Below are positions 11,568 to 23,329 of a stretch of DNA of 64,000 nucleotides, one piece after another. Positions within the stretch are counted from its first letter, which is position 1. Each line of letters starts with the position of its first letter. The notes beneath the pieces are model-generated. The model worked only from the letters and a program-made list of their open reading frames with translations, was not told the origin of the DNA and searched no databases. Origin of the DNA: Chrysophaeum taylorii. Taxonomy: Eukaryota > Sar > Pelagophyceae > Pelagomonadales > Pelagomonadaceae. A program made the translations under genes and the position numbers. The stretch spans positions 1-64,000 of the forward strand of contig JAQMWT010000130.1 in the NCBI GenBank assembly GCA_029834535.1, in the 5' to 3' direction.

Positions 11568-13800
11568 GTGAAGGTTTCTGAAGGAAAAGTTGCGACCGAT
11601 ACCTTCGAGACGGCGTGGAATCGCAGGCAGTGCCTACGGCCTGCCGCGACGAGGCGAAGTGAGGCCGCGATGCGTGTCGTGGCTATCGGGGGGGCTGTCG
11701 CGAGCGCTTTGAAGAAGGCGCATGCCGAGACTGCGGCCTGGGCGAGCGTCAGCCACAGGGCGGTCGCAGATCGCGTTGCGACGATAAAGGAAGCCGGGCT
11801 TGCGGCGATCACCGAAGAAAACGAGCCGCCGCCGCCGCCACCGACGACGACGACGGAGCTGGCACTCGAGGTTTTAGCGCCGGGAGCTCTTCTGGATCAA
11901 AAAGGCGAGCGCGGACGGGGCGGGCGTCTTGGCTGACGGTCAGTAGTCTCGCGGCCGGCCGGCCGACCTCAAAAAGATCATGGACAGCTGCAGCGCGCTT
12001 TACGGCGAGGACGCGAAGTGATCGGAGAAAGAACTCGGTGACGATCTACGCCGCGTCGCCTTGAATCTCTCTCTCTCCAAGAGACGCTCGAGTGCTTAAG
12101 CCAGGCGTGGCGGGCTGCGCTCCAGCCCGAGGAGGTCAACCGCAAGGCCTCGGGGTCCAAGTCCGGCCTCTCCCCCTTCAACCAACCAGCCCCCCTATTG
12201 GAGGATCCAGCTCTCTACCAGGAGCAGCAGCAGGACGCCGCCCGCGCGGCGCCGGCGGGCGAACTCTCCACAATTCTGAACACGTCTGACGCTGGGTGCA
12301 CATCATCAGGGTTGTTGTGCATTTACTCGTTTGTAGTAAAACCAAATTCCTTTACCTTTACCTATTTTTCTTTACTATTCCGCCAAAAGCAAAGTGTTAT
12401 CTATCTTTACGTTACGAAGAAAACTGTCCGGTACGTTACCCAAGTCGACCAATCGATGGCTCTGGGCCAAGCTTGAAGACGATGTGTGCGTATTACGACA
12501 GCCCCCGGATGCGGCGGCTAGGCCGGAGCCGACGCGGTGCAGTCGCCTCCGGTGGCGGGTCACAACGATGAGGATGAGAGCGAGGGTGGTGCTGATGACG
12601 ACGGTGAGGAGGAGGGCGGCAACGGCTTCGTGCTAGGGACCAGTACGGCGACAACACGCCAAGAAACAACGTTAAGCGGGGCGGCCAGAAGAGCGGCGTC
12701 TGGGGCGCGGTCAAGCGCTTCAAGGGCGACCACCCGGAAGCCGCACGCCAATAAGTCCAAGAAGACGCGCTTCTTCTGCTCGTACCAGGACGACCGACAC
12801 CCGCTACACATTGCTGAGGGTGCTGTACAACAAAAAGGAGAGGTGCTGGAACACGACCTATCGAGCACTTTCGCCAAGACGCACCCACAGTCGGACATCG
12901 GCCGAAAAAAAAGTGCAAGCAGGTCCACGAGAGGCAGAGGAGGCGTTGAACATCGCGGCCGGGGACGCGCGCGCGGCTAGCAGAGTGATCGCGGCGTGGT
13001 TACGCCCGGGGACGCTCGACTCGTTCGTGCTGAAAGGCAACAACGACGAGCGACGTCGTTAGCGCTCGCTAAGACGGCACACTTCAACATCTACGGCAAA
13101 TGCCACGTTTGAAGTCAAACTTCGAGGACGAGTTCTTCCGGGACGTGCGAGTTCACGAACTTTGTCGAGCTCCTGATTCACGTCATCAACATCTGCTTTG
13201 ATAAAGCCCACGGCAACCAGTTCGGCGGCCAGGGCCTTTTTTCATGATGGCGGTACCATCGCGGACAAGAAGAAGATTAAGCGCATGGCCGCCGGGTTTC
13301 AATTTTTGTGTCACGTCCTGATGAGTGCGCGAAGTGAGTTTTAGGCCGCGCGATGCTCTTGGACCTGCGGCTGGTTTGTAGAGAGCTTTCTTTCTTTCGA
13401 CAATCAAGACGAATCGGAAAAGGCCAAGGCCATCCTGAAGAAGATGTACGTGGAATATGCTTCGACCGCATTTTGGCAAAGGAAGCCAACGTAGCTGCAG
13501 AACTCTGCAGCCGCGGCAGCGACGGTGGCGGCATCATTGGAGGCGCCGGAGTAACGGGCTACTACGTCTGCGACGGCACCGGCGACCGACTCAGATGATG
13601 ATGATGATGATGATGACGACGTCGAGCCCGACTGGTGGGCTGAAGCCATTCCTCGGACCGAGGAGGGGCAGCAGCAGGAGCAAACTGGGGATTCGGAGGG
13701 GGCGATGACGGACGTCAACTTCAATGTGGAGTTCGAACGCGTCTTCGTGAAGTTATACGCTGGCAGCATGGATTGGCTCAAGGAATTTATTTCCTGACAA
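11568..13800 (+). other. Coding-like stretch, unknown protein (broken)
   Basis: Not recognised. Plus-strand segments that look like real protein include GVWGAVKRFKGDHPEAAR (about 12695-12745), FVELLIHVINICFDKAHG (about 13165-13215), KKKIKRMAAGFQFLCHVL (about 13270-13325), KAKAILKKMYVEYASTAFW (about 13425-13480), an aspartate run coded by the GAT array, then VEPDWWAEAIPRTEEG and FNVEFERVFVKLYAGSMDW before a stop near 13797. The GDHPEAAR phrase is reminiscent of BED-type zinc fingers of transposases, but the cysteines are not clear. Several frame changes occur. The opposite-strand frame at 13404-13985 is probably a shadow. Confidence 0.3.
13593..13618. repeat. (GAT)n microsatellite coding an Asp run
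   Basis: About eight GAT/ATG triplets; in the plus frame of the surrounding coding-like stretch they would encode consecutive aspartates. Confidence 0.9.
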
Positions 13801-14099
13801 CCTCTCGGAGAGAGAAATTTCTCCAAAACCTCTCTAGGATCCCCAAGCTCTTGGACCTGATGATGCTCAACGTCGGCTAGCTCTACACGAGAATCGAAGG
13901 CAACCAGGATTCGATTGAGGGAGAGTCGTGTTTCTGCCGCGTACGGGTCATTTGACGATTCATCGTCACTGCTCGACACCTGCATTTGCTGCTGGCTATC
14001 CGCACCCTATCGCTGGCGCGATACGCTAACTGCCAGCAGATGGGTGGTCCTAGTAGCGAAAAAGCTGTCGGCCTCTGATATTGGCTGCGACACGTCAAT

Positions 14100-14990
14100 A
14101 GGGACGTTCCTCCTCCTCCTCCTCCTCCTGGCTTGTGGTCATCAGAAGAGGTTGGAAGCGTCTCTCGGGGGTGGGTTTTCGAGGCGGTGGAAGCGCAGAG
14201 GAGTGCGCATGCGTCAGTCTTGGCAATGTCGTCGTCGGAATGACGTCAGAGCTGCAGTGGTTGGTGTTGGATGCTCGAACTAAAGTTGGGCCGACCATCG
14301 TTGCCGCACACCCAGGAGCTCTCGCTCTACGGGAACCACCAACCAAGGACCGCTGTCGAGGCTCGGACGCGCTTCGGCGGCGACAACGCGGGGCACGGAC
14401 GCGAGATTCGCATGGGTGGGATCGACTGCATCCTGTCGCGGTGTCGGTCAGGATCTGTGCGTGCATCTCGAACTGGCCAGGCGATGATTTGAGACAAATA
14501 CTCGAGTGTCGACGACGACGAGCGTCTCGACATTATGACAAGAATGTATGCAAAAGTCGTCGATAATCCGCCGCGACGAATACTCAACTGCAACCATGCT
14601 CGCGCACAGATCACCGACGATCGCGAAGAGTTTAAGGGCTTGCAAAGGTGCCGCTTCGCTCTCGCCTCGGGCCAAAGTTGTTGCTGTGGTGATCACCAAG
14701 CACAACAAATCCGTTTGGAAGAAACTCGCGGGCGCTGTCGAAAGAGACGCCCAACAAAAGCGGTGAGTAGGACCCGACTTTGACAACGAGGTCGATGATG
14801 AAGAAGAGTCCTTTGCCGAAGACGTCTGATCGCCTGTCCTCTTCGCACCTCCTCTTGACGTTGTCTTCCTCTGCCCTCCTCCTCTTCCCTGTCTCCGAAT
14901 CCTGCGATCCGCATCTCCTCCCGGCGGCCTCCAAGATCGCGTGCCACGCAAAATTAATTAACTCACTCACGACGATGCATGATGCGGACG
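14100..14990 (+). pseudogene. Third, partial copy of block 'Y' C-terminal part
   Basis: From about 14455 to 14960 the sequence aligns by eye with 24010-24640 in the same orientation. Shared phrases include CTGGCCA, GACAAATAC, AATGTATGCAAA, CAAGGTGCCGCTTCGCTCTC / AAAGGTGCCGCTTCGCTCTC (about 14646) and GATCGCCTGTCCTC (14826). The plus translation includes MYAKVVD and KHNKSVWKKL. The frame is not continuous. Function is unknown, and no known domain was seen. The upstream part, 14100-14455, has no counterpart I could find. Confidence 0.4.
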
Positions 14991-15899
14991 AGAGCAAGAC
15001 AGAGTCGCGTAACCAACCAATCGCGCGTTTTGTGGCTAGAGAGCGCGCATTGAGTTTTGAAGTTGCCTGTTATACAACTTTGTACTGAATGTGTATATAG
15101 TGATAAAGCACACAACTAAGAACGATGATGATGATGATTATTATAGTGGAATCGAGCTATTCGGTGCATCCATAGCCTGCCTGCCAAGGGGGAACCTGGC
15201 TTCCTGTCGCTTTCATCGACGCGGCAGAAGGCGCGGGTGCTTTTTCTTTATTTACCCCCAGGTTCCCATGCTTTCTTCCAATAGCAATCGGGTCGTCGCT
15301 TTTCTTGCCACAGCGGCCACAGCGGCGGCGGCGACATTATACGGGGTTCGTCGTATGAGTGTGAGCCAGATTCTGGCCGGGCCGCCGGGGCACGGACGGA
15401 TTATGTGTGGCAGCAGCAGCAGGCGGAGTAGGCTCGGGCTCGTGTCGCAGCTCTGACTGCGGGCGACCTGAATGAATGAATGTCGGGCACGGCAATGCGA
15501 CAGGAGGTTGGTGGTAGAATCGGAGGCACCACAGCGGCGGCTTCAGTGGCAGTGGACGTATCGGCATGCTCCTCGATGAACGGCGAATCCATGTCATTCC
15601 TTGGCTCCTCCGATCCGCCGCGGGCCAATCGCAGTCGGGGTGCGGGATCTTGAAAGGCGGCGCTCCCTTCAGTCGTCGTGAGGGATCGCGTAGCTCGGCT
15701 TGGAGCCGGACATTCTCGTCACGCACTGTGGACGTCGGCTTGTTCGGCGGCGGCGCAGGGGACCAGCGAGTGTGCATGCAATATTCAAAACCTTGGCTAC
15801 CGCTCCCTCCCATATTCGCACAAGAGAGGCCCGCATTCTTCCGGAAAGAAATCCTGCTCGAAAAAAAAGTCTCGGCGAGATTCGAGAGCCTTGACTTGA
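14991..15899. other. No recognisable gene
   Basis: Several short open frames on both strands, none with a recognisable motif, plus a short GAT run at about 15125. An alanine-rich hydrophobic stretch occurs near 15300 on the plus strand, but no full gene could be supported. Confidence 0.35.
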
Positions 15900-18040
15900 T
15901 TCTAGTCAGCAAATTCCTCGGAGTAAGTGATAGCGTCGTCGTGCACGTTGGCACTTGGGGATATATTGTTCATGAAACGCCGGTAGTTTGATTTGAACGG
16001 GTCTTTCTTTCTTTCTTTCTCCGCCGTTGTTGAAATAAATCTGCGTGTCCGGGATGACATATCCCTCGGGTGTGCCCCACCAGCGCAATGCCTCAGGCAT
16101 CGTCGATCGCCACAAGGCAGCAACATCATCAGACTCGCAAATATCATCATCGTCATCACCGACATCGACCTTCGCCTCGTCCTCATTCGCACGAGTTGAC
16201 GACATAGAACTGCTCGTTTGTGGAACCAAAATCCCCCGAGTTGCAAAACAAAGAATGGATGCGCCGGCCTGTCATACCACGAAGCTGTCGTCTCTTGAAT
16301 TCCCTCGATCAACCAATGATTGTAGAAGCAGTCGCGGTACATCGGCGGCAGGTCACCGTTGTCCACAGCCATGTCGTTATTTCAGCGGCAGTTGAATTCG
16401 CGAACGAACGAGGTTGATGCGGAGACGTGGCGAGTGCGACGCGAGTGCCACCACCAGATTTCGTCGCCGCAAGTGAAAATAATGGTATCCTTCCAGTAGC
16501 TGCGAAGTAAGTTCCACGACGAATAGTGCAATAAACAGGACGCCCATCGCGAGATATCTTGACCAGACAAAAGAGTAATTAAGCTCTGGGTGATCTGATA
16601 GAAACCCCCACGTCAAACTTGTATAATGATGGCGCCGCGACACATATTCGCGCCACGTCTGATTGGTGAAGAGGTGCTTACCAATTGCGGCGGCGGCGTC
16701 GACGCAGTTCGCGAAAAGTTCGACGACCTTTTTTCCAGCTCGGCCTCCAGTACATCCGGCGGTGGGACCGTGCGCCGGCACCCTCTGCACAAAGTAGGAA
16801 TAGTTTTCGCGATATCGACGACTCTCGACATACTCCTCCGCGCAAGACGCTCCTCCAATTCAGCGTCTTCGGACCAAGACGTTGACTACTTTCGCCGCCG
16901 TCGAATCGAATCGAATGTAGGGGCAATTCAAGATGCTTCGGAGATTATTTTGAACATCTTCGTCCTTGACAACGAAGAAGAACGCATCTTGAAGCCTGCC
17001 TGTGCTAAGGAAATGGTCGTGTGCGCCGTGTGACTTTCGAAGCGCCGTCCGCTGCTGCAATTGCATCATAGCATGAATTCAGTCGAGCTTTATGCTGCTG
17101 CTGCGCACAAGGCGCCGCCAGTTTTCTTTCTTTCTTTCGCAGCCGAGCCTCCAAGACCACCAGGATCGAGTTCCACTGCTGGGACTTGGACATCACAACC
17201 GCCATTATCGGTGTCCGTCCAAGTCTCCGTACTGAACGTTCGCAGCCGCCGCGTCCGGCAGCCGAATCTCGTCAAGACAGCTCCTCTTCACGCACGGAAA
17301 AGCGTAGTCAGTTAACTCCATCGCGGCGCTGCTTCCTTCGTTGAATTCGCCGTTACGAATGACCTCCTCGAGGCGGCTGCTGAAATAGATCTCGCCATCG
17401 TCGTCACCCTCGTCGGCAACATCAACGTCGTCGTCGACGTCAAAACTCTCTCAAAATCACGCCGCTCTTACTCAACTCGAAAGACTCTCCTCACCATAAG
17501 AGACGAATCCGGTGACGTACACGTTTTCGATAGGGTCCGTCCGTCCAGGGTTGTCCCAGCAGCTGGCTGTGTTCTGACGCAGACCAGTGCGGTGGTAGCA
17601 GACGCAGCCGCAGACGTTTCCAAAGGAACGTAGAGCCTATCTCGCAGCCTCCGAGTGTTCCTTCGCCCTCGTGCAGTCGGGTGGCTGGCAACGAGAACTT
17701 GCACCAGCTGCACAGCAACATCGTCTGCGCGTCGAGCTGGAGGAGTACTGTCGCAGGAATCCGCGCAATAGCAACGACGGGTCTGTTCCCGCGGTTGTAG
17801 ACGACGCGTAGAAGGGTCCTAGGAACAAGGCTCGGCACTCCCTCGGCATCCTCGCAGGTGACAAGATGCTTGTACACCACACGGGCGCTTGCATGATTGT
17901 CCACCAAAGCATACTTGACCTCTGCTCGTCGTCGGCAAGACTCGGCGAAGAAGACGTCCGTCTCGAGATTTCGTTATTGAAAATGAGAGCACGGGACAGA
18001 AATTGGCGCACCAGCAAGTCTAGGCTCAACACGGGCAACG
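15900..18040 (-). pseudogene. Decayed multi-pass membrane protein, unknown family
   Basis: The minus strand carries long protein-like segments in shifting frames. Near 17660-17900 it reads RVVYKHLVTCEDAEGVPSLV, then near 17300-17420 an acidic segment with EGDDDGEIYFSSRLEEVIR. Near 17170-17230 GRTPIMAVVMSKSQQW is ankyrin-like, and near 16540 there is a clear membrane helix (YLAMGVLFIALFVVEL). A segment with PPMYRDCFYNHWLIEGI follows near 16290-16340. The order acidic/ankyrin-like region then membrane helix parallels 10560-11566 on the other strand. No intact frame; a pseudogene is the simplest reading. Confidence 0.35.
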
Positions 18041-19668
18041 AAATTAAGTTTTTTGACTCCGACGTCGATCACTTTTGCCACATCAATCTTGTGGATGGCC
18101 AAGCGTTAGCCGTAGTTTAACGTCGGGCAAAGTATCGCGACCTGGAACTGACCTTTGCGACCGTCGGGTCATTCAGAAAGGTGATGAGTTCTCGCGGAGG
18201 GTCAGCAAGGATACAACGGGGAATAAGCAGGGCAGTCCCGTCTGCGGTGGCAATTTGCAGCGTGTCAATTCCGTAATCCTAATCCATCCGAGGCCAACGA
18301 AACGCGTGCAACTTCGTCAGGTAGCTCTCGAGCTGAGGTAGCAGAGCAGCCTCCGATCCAACGGATATTCTTCGACATGGTTGAAGTGACTTGAAAAAAA
18401 AAAAAACTTCTTCACCGAGCACGGGGCAACAGCAGCAGCAGCAGCAGCAGAAGTCATGGGTCGAATACAGAAGCGGACCCACCACACACAAAGCCGGGTT
18501 CATGAAACCGACGAGCTATTCCATCGATCGAGAGACCCGCGAGGTCCGGACGTTTCGCTGCATGACGACGACCTGGCGTCGTCGAGAGAGTTGAACGCGG
18601 CGGTAAAAATTATCATGGAACGCGGTCCGAGTCAATTTTTTGCCGTCGTCCGCCGAGAGCCGTGTGAAAACGAGCCGCGTCACCTTGTATGACTTGTAGG
18701 GCCCATCAATCATCATCATGCGGCGGTCTTGGAACTCCGACGTTGTGTGTGTTCGAGACCTCGTTGGTGGATTTAACCAAGATCCCGAAGGAAACTGACT
18801 CCGTTGCCTATCTGCTGCTGCTGCTATCCACTCGAAGCGCGCCCGCCCGCCGTTGCCCGGACTACTGGAAGGCAGCCGCAACTGTCCCCTAGCCCAAGCG
18901 GCGGCGGCGGCGGCGGCGGCGGCTCTTCTTCTTCTTCACGTCTGCTGTGTACTGCACTTGAAGTAATCGTGAAAAAAGATGGCGTTCTCGCAGCAGCACG
19001 CGTCTAACAAAAGTCGAAAAAGTGACGCCCCTCATAACAAAGGCGACGACGACCATTTGATCGACGACGACAACTGTAGTTGCTATGCCGGCGCGCCGCG
19101 TGGGCATCGGTAGATCAGTCCGCGTTGTATCCGTCGAAGCGAGATGATACAATTTGGGCTCGACGCACAGTGCAAACGTACGTGCCGCACCAAACGAAAA
19201 AAGCGGGGTCCTCGTCGATAACAAGACGGGGACCCGCTGGATTCAGAATGTCGTTCGACACAACCGCAGCGGCGGCAGTTCCAACCATGCCACTAGCAGC
19301 GGGGGGCGACAAACGCGCGTCGGAGCACCACGAATTCGGGCAGCCAGCCAAACCAACAGTCGTCCCTACAGACCGCGCACGTAATCGTCCGGGGTAATGA
19401 ATGATGTCAAGCGTCGCTAGATCCACTGCCACATTCCTTTTCAAGGCCCTTCAATCGTGGAGCTGTACGGGTTATTACCACGTCTAACGCTAACATAACA
19501 CTAACGCCGTGAATCTTCCCAGATGCGTCGAAACATCAAACGTCGGCCGTGACGACGACGACGAAAAAAAGATGGGGACCTTGAGTTGAAGAGAAGTTGC
19601 GGCAACGTCCATTGAGACCCCCCAACCAGCGCTCTCGACCGCAAGGTTTGGCGCACGAGACAGCTTTT
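18041..19668. other. No recognisable gene; CAG and CGG runs
   Basis: No family recognised on either strand. Contains a CAG/GCA run at about 18430-18450 and a CGG run at about 18899-18922. Short ORFs here are arginine- and serine-rich and show no motif. Confidence 0.35.
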
Positions 19669-21190
19669 CTAAGATCTTGGCGCGAATTTCGTTCGGTACA
19701 GCAGCATTCGACGCGCGGGATTTTTCCCACAGCGAGAATCAAGATGCCCCTCTAACCCCTGCCCGACGATGCCATGTTGAATTTGCGTAGCACTGTCCAC
19801 GACACGATTCAGCAACGACTGTGTTGTAACCCCCGCGGAAACCACACCAACTTTGTCTTTGAAGGATCGATCGCACCGCACCACGAAAGCTCCACCGTTG
19901 CCAGAAAAGTATTCGGCCTTGAGCCGCACAATCGCTCGACGCGATTCGAAACCACGGGTGCGCACTCTGGGCGTCGAGCGCGTTCCCACCGAAAATAGTT
20001 CCACTGCCGTTGAAATCCACGGTGCAGCGACATTCATCATCATCCAGGAGCGCGCCGACGACCACTCCCAGACGCCAACGATACATGCCGATGGTGATGT
20101 CACGACACGTGATGTTCCAGATCGCGACGCTGCTCGGCGGGGTGAGCTGACGACGCATCGGCTGGTTGGTACCCCTCTACTACTAGCGCGAAGAAGACGC
20201 CAAGTTCGTTCACCAAAGTTGTTGTTCAAGCCGTACGCAGAGGCAAACCCATCCTCATCACATAAATCGATGGAGCGGAGGAGGAGGAGATCGAGGGCCT
20301 TGCGTTGTTGGGGGGAATAGAGGTCGTCGATTTCGCGTTTCGAAGCCTCGCACTTTTCTCGCGTCGGTTCTTCTTCTCCGGCGAAGAGCTTCTCTAAAAT
20401 ATTAAAGTTCTCTTCTTCTTCTTCTGTATTTGAATTCTTCCGGAAGCGGCGAAAAAAATATCCTTCTTCTTCTTCGATTCGAAATTTCATCGAGTTGGTT
20501 TTTCCATTTGGATTCCAACTTTGTGGTCACGCAGTGGAGGGGTACGTACGCCCCGGCCGCGACGATCATCGGATTGACAATAAACGCGATGAGATAGCGG
20601 CCTTGGACGTCCGACGCGTTGCTCGCGATGCGGGACCGCCGCGAGGACGACGAGCAAAACGAAATTTTCGACGACGTGGAGGACGATCATGATGACGCTT
20701 GCAAACGGCGACCAGACACCGAACTCCCTTGGCTATCTTCCGGGATGCCAAAATTTGTGATTTTCCAAAGACGACCGAAGCATTTTTTGTTTCGTTCGAC
20801 GGTTCCCCCCCAAAAAACGGAGTCGACGACTTTGTGGTGGTGGCGGCTAGGTCCCCAAACCAACGCGCGCACTAGCGGGACGATGGATTCGACGGTCAGC
20901 GACGGCAAGGTAAGGGCATAGAAGGGCACCAAAAAAAGGATCGCGAAACACTTTTCTGGACTAATCTTCGCGAAATCAGTACCAATCGACGACGACGAAG
21001 ATCACCCCGAACCGACCGTACTCGAAGACAAAGACCGCGGTCCGCGCGACGAGTGCCATACAAGATCCCGAGGATTTTCAAATTTTCGTAACATAGGTAG
21101 GAGACGTGGATAAGCCGACGGCGATGCTCAAAACGCGATCCAAAACCGCCGAAGGAGCGTCGGTCGCGCCGGGGTCGGCGCCGCACGCCG
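19669..21190 (-). other. Coding-like stretch, unknown protein (broken)
   Basis: A 273-codon open frame runs on the minus strand at 19669-20490. Its first 95 residues are rich in Glu and look genuine (KLFAGEEEPTREKCEASKRE, then RKALDLLLLRSIDLCDEDGF). Afterwards the frame that looks like protein changes (DFNGSGTIFGGN, beta-helix-like). Upstream, at 20490-20930, hydrophobic segments (VENFVLLVVLAAV, YLIAFIVNPMIVAAGAYVPL) suggest membrane helices. The KALDLLLL phrase recurs near 25400-25425. Not a recognised family; probably a decayed surface or membrane protein. Confidence 0.3.
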
Positions 21191-21340
21191 CCTTACGAGC
21201 ATCATCGGACACGAAATAAATTTATTGCCCATAGATTGTGGAAAGAAATGCCTCGTGAATCCCGGGCGAGGGCATCCGGCGCTAGGTTGGCACCTACACA
21301 CACGCCTCCCGGGCGGACCGGTTGGCAGCCGGGACGTTCG

Positions 21341-21570
21341 CAGTGGGTTTTACGGGGTATGGCCGGGGGACGGAACGATATCGACGAGTTGGTTGTTAGT
21401 CACGTCGCGGAGACTCTCCGCGTCGCACGGCGACAAGCTTGATGGTCACTCTTCTCCGCCGACTCCCCTTTCGGTGATGGTGCCCCTCGTCTCGTCTACA
21501 GACCCCCGTGATTCTGGACCACCGGCTCCTGTCGGTCCAGCCTCCCGTGCTCGGGAGAGGTCTGAAGTTA
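21341..21570 (+). repeat. Dispersed repeat, copy 1 (about 220 bp)
   Basis: Shares GGCCGGGGGACGGAAC, GAGTTGGTT, AGTCACGT, CCGCGTCGCA, CGACAAGC and then CTCCGCCGAC, CTTTCGG, GCCCCTCGTCT, GTGATTCTGGAC and GGCTCCTGTCG in the same order with 61597-61850 on the minus strand. No coding frame is kept. It could be a SINE or MITE family; internal promoter boxes are not clear. Confidence 0.75.
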
Positions 21571-21955
21571 GTTAGTTGGTTTTAGGTCTTTGTCAAGCTT
21601 ATTGCCGCCCTCGGAGTCTGGGCGCTTCAACGAACGAACGGGTGGCGTACTCGCTTGTTTACTTACGCCAGAAAAATCGGCACCATGATCATCTTGTAGG
21701 AGCGGCTTCGCGAGCAAGGTTCGGGGAGCCGCGCCGTGGCCGCCACAACAGCTGGACATCGACGTCCCCCACGCCCGGCTCTTGAAAGCGTGCGCGTCGT
21801 ACAGTCTGCCTCGAGAGCCGACCCGATCCATCGGCGCTCTCTGCATGCATCATTCTCTACGTGCGACGCTCGGCTCGGCGCTGGCGGATGATGTTTCGAC
21901 GACTTGGGTGACCTTGGACGACCGATTCAAGCACCAAGAGCTCGCACCTTGAAGA

Positions 21956-23190
21956 TTACGCAAAGATCCACGAATGGCCGCGTTTGGCGCGCCGTACAGC
22001 CTCGTGGATTCCGATGATGGTATCGCCTAGACCGGGCTGCCCTTGGTCTTCTTCAACATCTTGCGCAACGTGCCGGACTCGTGCTTTTGCTCGACCGATC
22101 CGCTTGGCGTATGACAATTTTTCAGTACGGGCGATAGAGCCGCGCTCGCGGAGGCCGTTGAGCTCGCCATCATCGATATAGCTCGAGGGCCGCGGCGAGA
22201 CGCGACAGAAGGTGCGGTAACAAGGCGAGGCTAACGTTGTTGGTCTTGACAAACTGCACTCCATTATTGAGGAAGCCAACTATGGCCAATCGCCCAGCTC
22301 GAGATGAAGGAAGCCGAGGCTGCGGCGCGAGCGAATGGGCGCAACGGCGCATTCTTCTAGGCGCTCGAAGATGCGGTGGTCAGCGGCACGACGCCGAAAA
22401 TCCTAGATGCCCAAGTCTGAAATTCCCCCGGCGATTCGGTCGGGGAAGCGGGCGGCAGGGTCTCGGATTTGGAGGTGAGCACGCGCGCGTCGATTTTGGC
22501 GATGGCAGTTGAATGTCGTCGATAGACTTGGAGCGGTATGAAGTCTGCTGTGGTGGTGGGTGCTGGATTCGCTGCGGCTCGAACCGGGAAGGTGGGAGGT
22601 CGTCGCGAGCTAGGCGACTGCAGTCGCGATGACCATCGTACCGGAGGCCGCGAGCACCACCATTCTTAGAAAAAAAAATAAAACGTGTTGAAGCTCGGGC
22701 GCGTTGGCGGCGACCACACGTGGCACGGAAGGTCCGCACGGGTGGGCGTCGGTTCGAGTCGAGGGCTCCCAGCTGGTCCGCGGCACCACAGAACTGTCGC
22801 GAGTGCGATAAGCAGCAGCAGCGTGCCGGGTGCTTTATTACCCTCCACGCCGTTATTGAGAAACATCGCACATTGTTGCTTCCAGACCGGCGAACGCCAC
22901 GCGTCGCTCTTACGGACTGCGCGTGCACGTTGGATTACCCACATTATCGTGGCCAGCCGACCGATGCTTTGGATCAAGGACCGTCCAACGAGCGACGTGC
23001 CAGCAGAAAAGTCCACGGCGCTGATTGGAGCGCGGGCCATAGCCTCGATCGATTAAAACTCGATCCACTCCTCGAGACCTTCCTGGGGCGGGCGTATCGC
23101 ATGATAATCGAGTCGTCGGAAGTTCCGATGACAGAACAGGTGATGCGGTCGGGGCCCGTCCCGGCGAAAGTGCCTCTCGTAGCCATTCCC
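21956..23190 (-). pseudogene. Decayed gene 'X', copy B
   Basis: The minus-strand counterpart of 9265-10430. Coherent segments are DRITCSVIGTSDDSIIMRYAR (about 23090-23160), MFLNNGVE then LLLLIALATVLW (about 22785-22870), RDCSRLARDD (about 22600-22630), and VGFLNNGVQFVKTNNVSLALLPHLL (about 22210-22285), then a charged stretch reading ELNGLRERGSIARTEKLSYAKRIGRAKARVRHVAQDVEEDQG (split over 22020-22170). The last is the best preserved. The segments change frame, so the copy appears dead. Further left, at 21640-21720, the minus strand reads QDDHGADFSGVSKQASTPP, faintly ankyrin-like as in copy A. Confidence 0.35.
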
Positions 23191-23329
23191 ATAACTGCTC
23201 GTCGCAGACGTGGTCACCAGGCTGTGTGTCAGACGGTTTGTCGCCCGGTCTCGTCGTGTCGTGCGTTTCTCCCGAGAGAGAGTTTTCCGTCACGGTTTTG
23301 TCGCCGGCGCCCTCTAGCCGGAGCCGTGC

